Origin: a bacterium
Lineage (GTDB): Bacteria > Patescibacteriota > Minisyncoccia > Phycocordibacterales > UBA10002
DNA: 6,770 nt
Reading direction: 5' to 3'
Assembly: GCA_030649775.1 (NCBI GenBank)
Contig: JAUSFR010000042.1
Span: forward strand, 1-6,770
In this document: positions 1 to 5,403 of the stretch, piece by piece
Layout: every line of letters begins with the position of its first letter
Numbering within the stretch: position 1 is the stretch's first letter
Made by a program: the position numbers and the translations under genes
The notes under the pieces: generated by a model
Told to the model about the DNA's origin: nothing
What the model saw: the letters and a program-made list of their open reading frames with translations, nothing else
Database searches by the model: none

Positions 1-30
1 CGATGACACGGCTTGGCTAGGGGAAGAACA

Positions 31-59
31 GCCCTGCTTCGCACGAGGCTACGCAGGAC
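31..59. repeat. Palindromic repeat copy A in the T-box leader
   Basis: GCCCTGC at 31-37 faces GCAGGAC at 53-59, giving a stem with one C-A mismatch around a G-rich loop. It shares its first 12 bases (GCCCTGCTTCGC) and a later 12-base block (AGGCTACGCAGG) with copy B at 136-163. It lies between the likely 3' end of stem I and the stem II-like block. It looks like an interspersed palindromic element that has partly decayed; whether it occurs elsewhere in the genome cannot be seen here. Confidence 0.8.
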
Positions 60-135
60 AAAGTAGAACCTTTCGGGAGAGCCCGTTATAGCTTGAAAAT
101 AAGGTCTTGCGGCTGTTTCGGTAGAGGTGGGTAAA

Positions 136-163
136 GCCCTGCTTCGCCAAGGCTACGCAGGGC
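136..163. repeat. Palindromic repeat copy B in the T-box leader
   Basis: GCCCTGC at 136-142 pairs perfectly with GCAGGGC at 157-163 around a 14-base loop. It is nearly identical to copy A at 31-59, differing in a small central change (ACG versus CA) and one stem base. It lies directly upstream of the antiterminator, where T-box RNAs normally carry stem III, so the repeat may serve as that stem. That role is an inference. Confidence 0.82.
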
Positions 164-168
164 GCAGT

Positions 169-199
169 AAGGTGGCACCACGCTCGTAAGAACGTCCTT
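169..199 (+). promoter_or_regulatory. T-box antiterminator with UGGCACC bulge
   Basis: AAGG at 169-172 pairs with CCTT at 196-199, and ACG at 180-182 pairs with CGT at 193-195. This leaves the seven-base bulge TGGCACC at 173-179, which is the signature tRNA acceptor-end binding site of T-box RNAs. The variable bulge base C176 complements a G discriminator base. The 3' strand (193-199) is also part of the terminator stem, so the two structures exclude each other. Confidence 0.88.
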
Positions 200-241
200 A
201 CAAAAATATCCTTTTTGGGGTATTTTTGTAAGGGCGTTTTA
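191..241 (+). terminator. Intrinsic terminator of the T-box attenuator
   Basis: The left arm 191-211 pairs with the right arm 218-238 in a hairpin of about 21 bp with two G-T pairs and a short T-rich loop (212-217). Key paired blocks are CGTCCTTAC on the left and GTAAGGGCG on the right. TTTT at 237-240 and a further T-run at 243-247 follow. Its left arm uses the same CGTCCTT bases as the antiterminator, which is the standard T-box switch arrangement. Confidence 0.88.
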
Positions 242-268
242 ATTTTTACTATTCTAAATTTTCTCGCT

Positions 269-1687
269 ATGAGTAAACCGGAAAACAGAACAAAAATTGG
301 GAGTCTTAAAGAGATGGTCGGGCAGGAAGTCACCGTCGCGGGATTTGTGGATATTCGCCGTGACCACGGCAAGCTTATTTTTATTGACCTTCGCGACGAG
401 AGCGGGAAGGTGCAGATGATTGCGCTCCCCAATCACGCGGAGGCGCACGCGCTTGCGGGCACTATCCGCCCCGAGTGGGTGGTGTCGGTATCCGGTAAGG
501 TAAACAAGCGACCCGAGAAACTCGTGAACAAAAATGAACCGAATGGGGAAGTAGAGCTTGAAATCCTGACGATTGACGTTATGAGCAAAGCCGAAACTTC
601 ACCGATTGATGTTCGTGAGGATGGGCACGACATCGGCGAGGAAGCGAGGCTTAAGTACCGCTATTTGGACCTGCGTCGTCCACGCATGCAGAAAAATCTT
701 CGCTTACGTTCCAAAGTAACCTCGCTCATTCGCGAGTATATGCACAAGAACGACTTCGTGGAGATAGAAACGCCGATGCTCACCAAAACATCGCCTGAAG
801 GCGCGCGCGACTTTCTCGTACCGTCTCGCCTGCAACCCGGAAAATTTTACGCCCTTCCGCAAGCACCCCAACAGTACAAACAGCTTCTGATGCTTTCGGG
901 TTTTGAGCGCTACTTCCAGCTTGCTCGCGCGATGCGCGACGAAGACCTTCGAGGCGACCGACAGTTTGAACACACCCAGATTGACCTTGAAATGGCGTTC
1001 GTCAAAGAGCGTGATGTGCTGGACCTCGTGGAGGGACTGATGACCTACGTTGCCGAATCGGTGGGGAAGACCGTGTGGAAAAAACCGTTTCCCGTTTATA
1101 CCCACGAAGAGGCGGTGAAGCAATTTGGCGCCGATAAATTTGACCTTCGCCCCGAGCCTCGCGACCCGAACGTCATGGCGTTCGCGTGGGTGGTTGATTT
1201 TCCACTTTTGGAAAAAGACACCGTAACCGACAAATGGACATTCGCGCACAATCCGTTTTCCGCGCCCCGCGCGGAGCATGTGGAAAAACTTATGAAAGGT
1301 GAAGACCTTCAGAACCTCCGTGCCCAGCAGTACGACCTTGTGTGTAATGGGTACGAACTCGCGTCGGGTGGTGTTCGTATCTCTGACCCGAAAGTTCAGC
1401 GACGGGTGTTTGAAATTATGGGACTCACCCCCGAAGAAGCCGAGTCACGTTTCGGACACATTATTCACGCCTACGAATATGGCGCCCCGCCACATGCCGG
1501 TATGGCTCCCGGACTTGACCGCCTCGTGATGCTTCTTGCGAACGAGCCGAACATCCGTGAGGTGATTGCGTTCCCAATGGACGCCGGAGGCCACACCTCC
1601 GTAATGGATGCCCCTTCAATCGCCCGCCCCGACCAACTTCAGGAGCTCGGCATTCAGGTGAAAAAGAGTGATTCTTCAGGTAAATGA
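269..1687 (+). CDS. aspS: Aspartate--tRNA ligase, bacterial type lacking the GAD insertion domain
   Basis: Charges tRNA-Asp with aspartate in the cytoplasm (class II aminoacyl-tRNA synthetase). The 472-residue protein has an N-terminal OB-fold anticodon-binding domain (about 1-105, with RRDHGKLIFIDLRD), motif 1 (about 150-172, ending IETPML), a substrate loop FYALPQAPQQYKQ (193-205), motif 2 (RDEDLRGDRQ, 223-232) and motif 3 (GLDRLVMLL, 415-423). Bacterial AspRS is usually about 590 residues; here the sequence passes from FGADKFDLR (286-294) to AFAWVVDFP (304-312), so the GAD domain is absent while the catalytic core is complete. His33 in RRDHG matches the position linked to non-discriminating AspRS enzymes, whereas Lys84 in RPEK is as in the E. 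coli enzyme, so Asp/Asn specificity is uncertain. The ATG at 269 was chosen because the upstream in-frame ATG at 215 lies in the terminator loop and would add non-conserved residues. There is no clear Shine-Dalgarno. Controlled by the T-box leader. Confidence 0.95.
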   Translation: MSKPENRTKIGSLKEMVGQEVTVAGFVDIRRDHGKLIFIDLRDESGKVQMIALPNHAEAHALAGTIRPEWVVSVSGKVNKRPEKLVNKNEPNGEVELEILTIDVMSKAETSPIDVREDGHDIGEEARLKYRYLDLRRPRMQKNLRLRSKVTSLIREYMHKNDFVEIETPMLTKTSPEGARDFLVPSRLQPGKFYALPQAPQQYKQLLMLSGFERYFQLARAMRDEDLRGDRQFEHTQIDLEMAFVKERDVLDLVEGLMTYVAESVGKTVWKKPFPVYTHEEAVKQFGADKFDLRPEPRDPNVMAFAWVVDFPLLEKDTVTDKWTFAHNPFSAPRAEHVEKLMKGEDLQNLRAQQYDLVCNGYELASGGVRISDPKVQRRVFEIMGLTPEEAESRFGHIIHAYEYGAPPHAGMAPGLDRLVMLLANEPNIREVIAFPMDAGGHTSVMDAPSIARPDQLQELGIQVKKSDSSGK

Positions 1688-1712
1688 TTACGACACAAGC
1701 TTTACCTCCTGT

Positions 1713-1742
1713 CATTCCAACATTCTTGAGAATGTTGGAATG
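1713..1742. repeat. Perfect inverted repeat after aspS
   Basis: CATTCCAACATTCT at 1713-1726 is an exact reverse complement of 1729-1742, with only TG between, so the hairpin would have about 13 bp and a 4-base loop. It starts 25 bases after the aspS stop. No T-run follows directly (the next bases are TTATCTTCATTC), so it is at best a weak terminator. It may instead protect or process the aspS mRNA 3' end, or be an interspersed palindrome. Confidence 0.8.
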
Positions 1743-1763
1743 TTATCTTCATTCACATTTCTT

Positions 1764-1805
1764 AAAAAAATTGTACCGATACCAGCGGTCGCTGGTATCG
1801 GTACA
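1764..1805 (-). terminator. Long perfect palindrome with a T-run on the - strand
   Basis: TGTACCGATACCAGCG at 1772-1787 is the exact reverse complement of 1790-1805, separated by GT. On the + strand no T-run follows. On the - strand the hairpin is followed by a run of seven T (the A-run at 1764-1770), which is the form of an intrinsic terminator for leftward transcription. No - strand gene is apparent to the right, so it may stop antisense transcription, or it may be a palindromic repeat or a protein-binding site. The palindrome is certain; the terminator role is inferred. Confidence 0.5.
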
Positions 1806-1853
1806 TACGTAGAGGGTGTGGCCCCGTCTCAATTTCTAAAAGAATCTCTAAAA

Positions 1854-1862
1854 TGCTATACT
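1854..1862 (+). promoter_or_regulatory. Extended -10 promoter of scpA, probably giving a leaderless mRNA
   Basis: TGCTATACT has the extended -10 TG and a TATACT hexamer at 1857-1862 (5 of 6 to TATAAT). A -35 match is poor (TTCTAA at 1834-1839, 17-base spacer), which extended -10 promoters tolerate. Transcription would be expected to begin about 6-7 bases downstream, essentially at the ATG at 1869, leaving no room for a ribosome binding site. Confidence 0.55.
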
Positions 1863-1868
1863 GGGTGA

Positions 1869-2591
1869 ATGACTGGCTTTACCGTAAGGCAGGAACATTT
1901 TGAGGGACCTTTGGAGGTTCTCCTCAATCTTATTGAGCAGAGGAAGCTCCATATCAGCGACGTCGGGCTCTCAAAGGTTACCGACGATTTTCTGAACTAC
2001 GCGAAGAGCTTCCCCAATTTTCCGATTGCCGAAAGTGCCCAATTCGCCTACGTCGCTTCCACACTGCTCCTTATCAAGTCAAAGTCTCTGCTTCCGCAAC
2101 TGTCGCTTTCGCGGGAAGAGGAGGAGAGCATTGAAGACCTGCAAAATCGGCTGAAACTCCTCCAACGGTTTCGCGAACTTTCCCGTCACGTGAAAGCGCG
2201 CTTTGGCGAAGCACCGAGTCATCTTCCGCTTCCGAGGGAAGTAGTGCCCGTGTTTGCGCCGCAAAAGGAGATGTCACTGTCGCTTCTTCGGGACGCCGTT
2301 AAAGCGGTACTTGCTTCAATACCGAAAGTTGAGAAACTCTCAAAGGTGGCCATCAGAAAAGTTATCAGTTTGGAACATATGATTGAAAATCTGAAGGAGC
2401 GTATAACCGGAGCGCTTCGAATGAGCTTCAAAGAGTTTTCCGGAGCTCACAAAGGTGAACGGGTAAATATCATTGTCGGATTTCTTGCTATGCTTGAGCT
2501 CGTCAAAGATGGGCTGATACACGTGACGCAGGAAACACCGAATGGGGATATTATGATGGAAACTGGCACTATCGAGGTACCCCGATATTGA
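1869..2591 (+). CDS. scpA: Segregation and condensation protein A (kleisin)
   Basis: Kleisin subunit of the SMC-ScpA-ScpB complex, which compacts and separates replicated chromosomes; it bridges the two SMC heads and carries ScpB. The 240-residue protein shows the N-terminal family signature FEGPLEVLLNLIEQRKLHISDV (split here only by length limits: FEGPL at 11-15, KLHISDV at 26-32), then YVASTLLLIKSKSLLP (61-76), which forms the helices contacting SMC. A variable acidic, charged middle (about 82-170) is the ScpB-binding region, and the C-terminal winged helix (about 170-235) includes FLAMLELVKDGLI. Length is near the family norm of about 240-260. The start at 1869 is supported by the signature lying 10 residues inside and by the promoter immediately upstream. 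No Shine-Dalgarno is possible if the mRNA is leaderless. scpB follows after 101 bases. Confidence 0.95.
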   Translation: MTGFTVRQEHFEGPLEVLLNLIEQRKLHISDVGLSKVTDDFLNYAKSFPNFPIAESAQFAYVASTLLLIKSKSLLPQLSLSREEEESIEDLQNRLKLLQRFRELSRHVKARFGEAPSHLPLPREVVPVFAPQKEMSLSLLRDAVKAVLASIPKVEKLSKVAIRKVISLEHMIENLKERITGALRMSFKEFSGAHKGERVNIIVGFLAMLELVKDGLIHVTQETPNGDIMMETGTIEVPRY

Positions 2592-2596
2592 AATCA

Positions 2597-2660
2597 CAAT
2601 AACCAAGAAACAATAACCAAAGAGAAGTGCCTCGGGCTTGATTATTGGTGTTTGGTTATT
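2597..2660. repeat. Tandem-plus-inverted repeat hairpin between scpA and scpB
   Basis: CAATAACCAA occurs exactly twice in tandem (2597-2606 and 2611-2620). The reverse-complement counterparts follow as TTATTGG (2642-2648) and TTTGGTTATT (2651-2660). A long imperfect hairpin can form: 2598-2606 with 2652-2660 (9 bp) and 2611-2616 with 2642-2647 (6 bp), with a small inner hairpin GCC TCG GGC near 2629-2637. No T-run follows, so a standard terminator is unlikely. It begins within 6 bases of the scpA stop codon. Confidence 0.78.
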
Positions 2661-2667
2661 AGGAACA

Positions 2668-2676
2668 TGCTAAACT
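2668..2676 (+). promoter_or_regulatory. Possible extended -10 promoter of scpB
   Basis: TGCTAAACT has an extended -10 TG and TAAACT at 2671-2676 (4 of 6 to TATAAT), closely resembling TGCTATACT in front of scpA. The start site would fall near 2683, giving a leader of about 10 bases before the ATG at 2693. No good -35 is seen; TGTTTG at 2649-2654 is weak and lies within the repeat arm. Suggestive only. Confidence 0.4.
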
Positions 2677-2692
2677 AATTCCCGACGCGATT

Positions 2693-3271
2693 ATGGAAAC
2701 CGAAAAACAACTAGAGGCTATCTTGTTCTGGAAAGGAGAGCCGATGACGCTCCCCGAGCTTTGTCGCGCCCTCAAACTGCCTTCGCCTGAAGTGAAAAAG
2801 GCTTTGCAGGCACTCAAGGAAAATCTTTCGGGAAGGGGTATCACGCTTATCCAAACCGAAGATGAAATCGCGCTTGCGACCGTACCCGAAATGCACGAAC
2901 GTATTGAAGACCTTCGGAAAGAGGAGCTGTCACGCGACCTCGGAAAGGCGGCACTTGAGACGCTTTCCATTGTTCTCTATAAAGGAACGGTCAGTAGGCG
3001 GGATATTGAATATATTCGTGGAGTCAACTCCACCGCCATTCTGCGCAGTCTTCTCATCCGAGGGCTTATTTTGCGCAAGCAAAGCGAGAGCGACGAAAGA
3101 ATCTTCCTCTATCACCCCACCGTGGAACTTATGTCGCTCCTTGGACTCGGGAGTGTAGAGGAGCTTCCCGAGTACGCAGGGGTGCGCGCGGAACTTGAGG
3201 TCGCGGAAAAAACGGAAACTGCCGAATCTCCCGCTGTTCCGGATGATGAAGTAACGAATGAGGCACTTTGA
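2693..3271 (+). CDS. scpB: Segregation and condensation protein B
   Basis: Winged-helix partner of ScpA in the SMC condensin complex; dimers bind the central part of the kleisin. The 192-residue protein has two winged-helix domains: the first about 1-75 (EKQLEAILFWKGEPMTLPEL at its start), the second about 85-160 with the family hallmark AALETLSIVLYKGTVSRRDI and IEYIRGVNS (106-113). Residues 155-192 form an acidic, Ala/Glu-rich tail that is probably disordered. Length matches the usual 170-200. The ATG at 2693 puts the conserved helix directly at the N-terminus, as expected. There is no Shine-Dalgarno. Its neighbour scpA supports the call. The stop overlaps a possible TTG start, and lies 8 bases before the ATG start, of the next gene, so the two are probably co-transcribed. 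Confidence 0.94.
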   Translation: METEKQLEAILFWKGEPMTLPELCRALKLPSPEVKKALQALKENLSGRGITLIQTEDEIALATVPEMHERIEDLRKEELSRDLGKAALETLSIVLYKGTVSRRDIEYIRGVNSTAILRSLLIRGLILRKQSESDERIFLYHPTVELMSLLGLGSVEELPEYAGVRAELEVAEKTETAESPAVPDDEVTNEAL

Positions 3272-3279
3272 TTACGCAT

Positions 3280-4248
3280 ATGCAAACACAGTGGAAAACA
3301 ACATTTGTTGAATCGGTCAGGCCCGAATATTTTTTTTGGTTCGCGATGGTTGGTGTCTTTTTCTTGTTCCTCTTTCCACAAGGAGCGGAACCTGCGGTAG
3401 CGCATACCGGGGTGGCATCCCTCGGCACGCTCACCGCCCCTCGCGAAAATCCGTATGAAAAGTTGGAACTGCTTGGGAGAGCGGGGTATGTCTATGACCT
3501 TAAAAATAAGAAAGTTTTGTTTGAGAAAAATGCCGATGATATTCTTCCGCTTGCCTCCATTACCAAGATTATGACGGCAATAACCGCCCTCTCGCTCGTA
3601 CCCGAGACAACCGATATCACGATTTCCTCGGATGCGCTCAAAGTGGAAGGGGATAGTGGACTTAAGGTGGGAGAACGTTGGCTTCTACGCGACCTTCTCG
3701 CGTTCACCCTTATTGGCTCATCCAATGACGGCGCCGTGGCGATTTCCTCCGCCATCGGTGGCTTTTTCGCCACCAGTACCCCCGACGCGGAAGCGAGTCG
3801 TGCACGATTTATCGGGGAAATGAACCGCCTCGCGCGCGCCATTGGCCTTACGTCCACTACCTTCCTCAATGAGACGGGTCTTGATGTAGACACAGAGCGG
3901 GCGGGCGCGTACAGTAGCGCGAAAGAGACCGCCTCTCTCCTCGCCTACGCGCTCACGACCACTCCCGAAATATTTACGGGTACGCGGTTTGACGCACTTT
4001 CTCTCGGGACCGAAGAAGGGGAGAAGCGTTCCACCAAAAATACCAACACCGAAACACACCGGCTTCCCTTGCTTATCGCTTCAAAGACAGGATACACTGA
4101 CCTTGCCGGTGGCAATTTGGTCATCGCGTTTGACGCCGGCTTCGGACACACTATTATTATCTCGGTCCTCGGGTCTACCGTAGACGGCCGGTTTGCGGAT
4201 GTGGAAAAACTCGTCTGGGCCACGCTAGAATATATAAACAGGCACTAG
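3280..4248 (+). CDS. Membrane-anchored D-alanyl-D-alanine carboxypeptidase (peptidase S11, PBP5-like)
   Basis: Trims the terminal D-Ala from peptidoglycan pentapeptides outside the membrane and so limits cross-linking. The 322-residue protein has a hydrophobic N-terminal segment (about 17-33, YFFWFAMVGVFFLFLF), which is a signal anchor or signal peptide. The three penicillin-binding motifs follow in order: SITK (93-96, catalytic Ser93 and Lys96), SSN (147-149) and KTG (269-271). The protein ends soon after the catalytic domain, so the C-terminal beta domain and amphipathic membrane helix of PBP5/DacA are missing; the N-terminal segment would serve as anchor. The ATG at 3280 is preferred. A TTG at 3268, overlapping the scpB stop and with GAGG four bases upstream, would add MITH and cannot be excluded. 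The stop codon TAG lies inside the first unit of the following repeat. scpAB next to a D,D-carboxypeptidase gene is also known from Bacillus (scpB near dacB). Confidence 0.92.
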   Translation: MQTQWKTTFVESVRPEYFFWFAMVGVFFLFLFPQGAEPAVAHTGVASLGTLTAPRENPYEKLELLGRAGYVYDLKNKKVLFEKNADDILPLASITKIMTAITALSLVPETTDITISSDALKVEGDSGLKVGERWLLRDLLAFTLIGSSNDGAVAISSAIGGFFATSTPDAEASRARFIGEMNRLARAIGLTSTTFLNETGLDVDTERAGAYSSAKETASLLAYALTTTPEIFTGTRFDALSLGTEEGEKRSTKNTNTETHRLPLLIASKTGYTDLAGGNLVIAFDAGFGHTIIISVLGSTVDGRFADVEKLVWATLEYINRH

Positions 4249-4321
4249 GCGTTAGGCACGAGGCACTAGGAAGAGAAGAACGTCCCTAGAGCCTAGCGCC
4301 TTCTTTCCTAGAGCCTAGCAC
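4240..4321. repeat. Tandem-plus-inverted repeat between the carboxypeptidase gene and mraY
   Basis: AGGCACTAGG occurs at 4240-4249 and 4261-4270, with a partial AGGCAC at 4254-4259. The opposite-orientation unit CCTAGAGCCTAGC occurs exactly twice (4285-4297 and 4307-4319). A hairpin can form from 4261 to 4316: AGGC with GCCT, CTAGGAA (4266-4272) with TTCCTAG (4305-4311), and AGAAG (4274-4278) with CTTCT (4300-4304), with one mismatch and one bulge. The first unit includes the upstream stop codon and the last unit ends just before the mraY ATG. No T-run follows. Confidence 0.8.
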
Positions 4322-4322
4322 T

Positions 4323-5393
4323 ATGCTACTCGATTTAATCAAAGTCTTCATACCCGCCTTGCTTGCGTTCACGATTGGTATCGGCATTACGCCGTTACTC
4401 TCGCACTATCTGTACGCGCATAAGATGTGGAAAAAGAAGGCGGGGAAAATAGGGCTTGACGGGGAGGCGACACCGCTCTTCAATAAACTGCACGAGTCGC
4501 GTGAGACTGGTACTCCTCGCCTTGGGGGAGTCCTCATCTGGGTTTCCGCCTCTATTGCCATTCTCGGCGTATATTTTGCGGGAGTTATCTTTGAATCGTC
4601 CTTTTTTTCAAAACTTGATTTTCTTAGTCGCGACCAGACGTGGATTCCGCTCTCGGCACTCCTTATCGGAGCTATTATCGGACTCATTGACGACCTCTTT
4701 GAGATACGCGGGGGCGGAGACTACAAGGCGGGAGGGCTCTCGCTCGCGAAGCGTCTCCTTGTTGTCGGCGTGGTAGGTCTGCTCGCGAGTCTGTGGTTCC
4801 ACTACAAGCTTGATGTGTCCACCATCGGTCTTCCGTTTTTTGGACCACTCTATCTCGGCTGGTTTATCATTCCTCTTTTTACGCTGGTGACCATTGCGGT
4901 ATATTCCGGCGGTATCATTGACGGCATTGACGGCCTCGCGGGAGGTATCTTCGCAATTATGTTCGGCGCGTACGGCGCGATAGCTTTTTTCCAAAATCAA
5001 ATCAATCTCGCCGCTTTCTGCGCCGCTCTTCTTGGAGGTATTCTCGCCTTTCTCTGGTTCAATATTCCACCCGCGCGATTTTATATGTCGGAAACGGGAA
5101 GTATGGCGCTTACACTCACCCTTTCCATTGTCGCGTTTATGACCGACTCACTCGGGGAAGGGGAGGGACTTTTTGTTCTCCCGCTTATCGCGTTTCCGCT
5201 TCTCGTTACCAGCCTCTCCGCGATTATTCAGATGTTCTCAAAGAGGTTTTTACGCAGAAAAGTCTTTCTGATTGCTCCCCTCCATCATCATTTTGAAGCG
5301 CTCGGCTGGCCATCATACAAGGTGACTATGCGCTATTGGGTGCTCTCGGTTATCTTCGCGCTCCTTGGTCTCATCCTCGCGCTCGCAAGTTAA
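4323..5393 (+). CDS. mraY: Phospho-N-acetylmuramoyl-pentapeptide transferase
   Basis: Integral membrane enzyme that transfers phospho-MurNAc-pentapeptide from UDP to undecaprenyl phosphate, making lipid I. The 356-residue protein (family about 320-360) has about ten hydrophobic segments. Family motifs are present: TGTPRLGGV (62-70; usual GTPTMGG), the Mg-binding Asp pair in LIDDLFEI (Asp123-Asp124), the GIIDGIDGLAGG loop (197-208; usual NLTDGLDGLA), and PLHHHFEALGWP (319-330, the HHH motif). An oddity is RFYMSETGSMAL (252-263) where the family normally has FMGDTGSLAL, so the third active-site acidic residue is Glu257 instead of Asp. The ATG at 4323 gives the expected first helix; there is no Shine-Dalgarno and the start abuts a repeat arm. 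ftsW follows after 10 bases, without the murD gene that often lies between them. Confidence 0.95.
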   Translation: MLLDLIKVFIPALLAFTIGIGITPLLSHYLYAHKMWKKKAGKIGLDGEATPLFNKLHESRETGTPRLGGVLIWVSASIAILGVYFAGVIFESSFFSKLDFLSRDQTWIPLSALLIGAIIGLIDDLFEIRGGGDYKAGGLSLAKRLLVVGVVGLLASLWFHYKLDVSTIGLPFFGPLYLGWFIIPLFTLVTIAVYSGGIIDGIDGLAGGIFAIMFGAYGAIAFFQNQINLAAFCAALLGGILAFLWFNIPPARFYMSETGSMALTLTLSIVAFMTDSLGEGEGLFVLPLIAFPLLVTSLSAIIQMFSKRFLRRKVFLIAPLHHHFEALGWPSYKVTMRYWVLSVIFALLGLILALAS

Positions 5394-5403
5394 TCACCGT
5401 TGT

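Larger units (their letters stand above)
1..240 (+). promoter_or_regulatory. T-box riboswitch leader of aspS (3' portion; 5' end outside window)
   Basis: This is a tRNA-sensing transcription attenuator that lets aspS be read through when uncharged tRNA-Asp accumulates. Visible parts are: a possible specifier GAC followed by A at 5-8 (GAT at 2-4 is also an Asp codon); a stem II-like block with CGGG at 74-77 pairing CCCG at 82-85 and the conserved-looking CGTTATAG at 84-91; the T-box sequence at 169-182; and a terminator that overlaps the antiterminator. Most of stem I must lie upstream of the window, so the specifier assignment is tentative. The bulge UGGC should pair with a GCCA tRNA end, and tRNA-Asp has discriminator G73, so the tRNA identity fits the downstream gene. 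tRNA-Asn also has G73. Two palindromic repeats sit inside the leader. The T-box and terminator are seen directly; regulation by tRNA-Asp is inferred from the family. Confidence 0.85.

Noticed and set aside
215..268. N-terminal extension of aspS from an ATG at 215
   Set aside because: It starts in the terminator loop and runs through the terminator stem; the 18 added residues are hydrophobic and not part of AspRS.
704..1279. 191-codon open frame on the - strand inside aspS
   Set aside because: It lies fully antisense to a well-conserved gene, has no recognisable motif and is explained by codon bias.
1668..1868. 66-codon + strand frame across the aspS-scpA gap
   Set aside because: It runs through both perfect palindromes and ends right before scpA; no family resemblance.
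2597..2660. CRISPR-like array from the direct repeats
   Set aside because: Units are only 10 bases, occur twice, and have inverted partners; no regular spacers or cas genes.
4231..4236. TATATA as a -10 for mraY
   Set aside because: It is inside the carboxypeptidase coding sequence with no supporting -35 and about 85 bases from the start; too weak to annotate.
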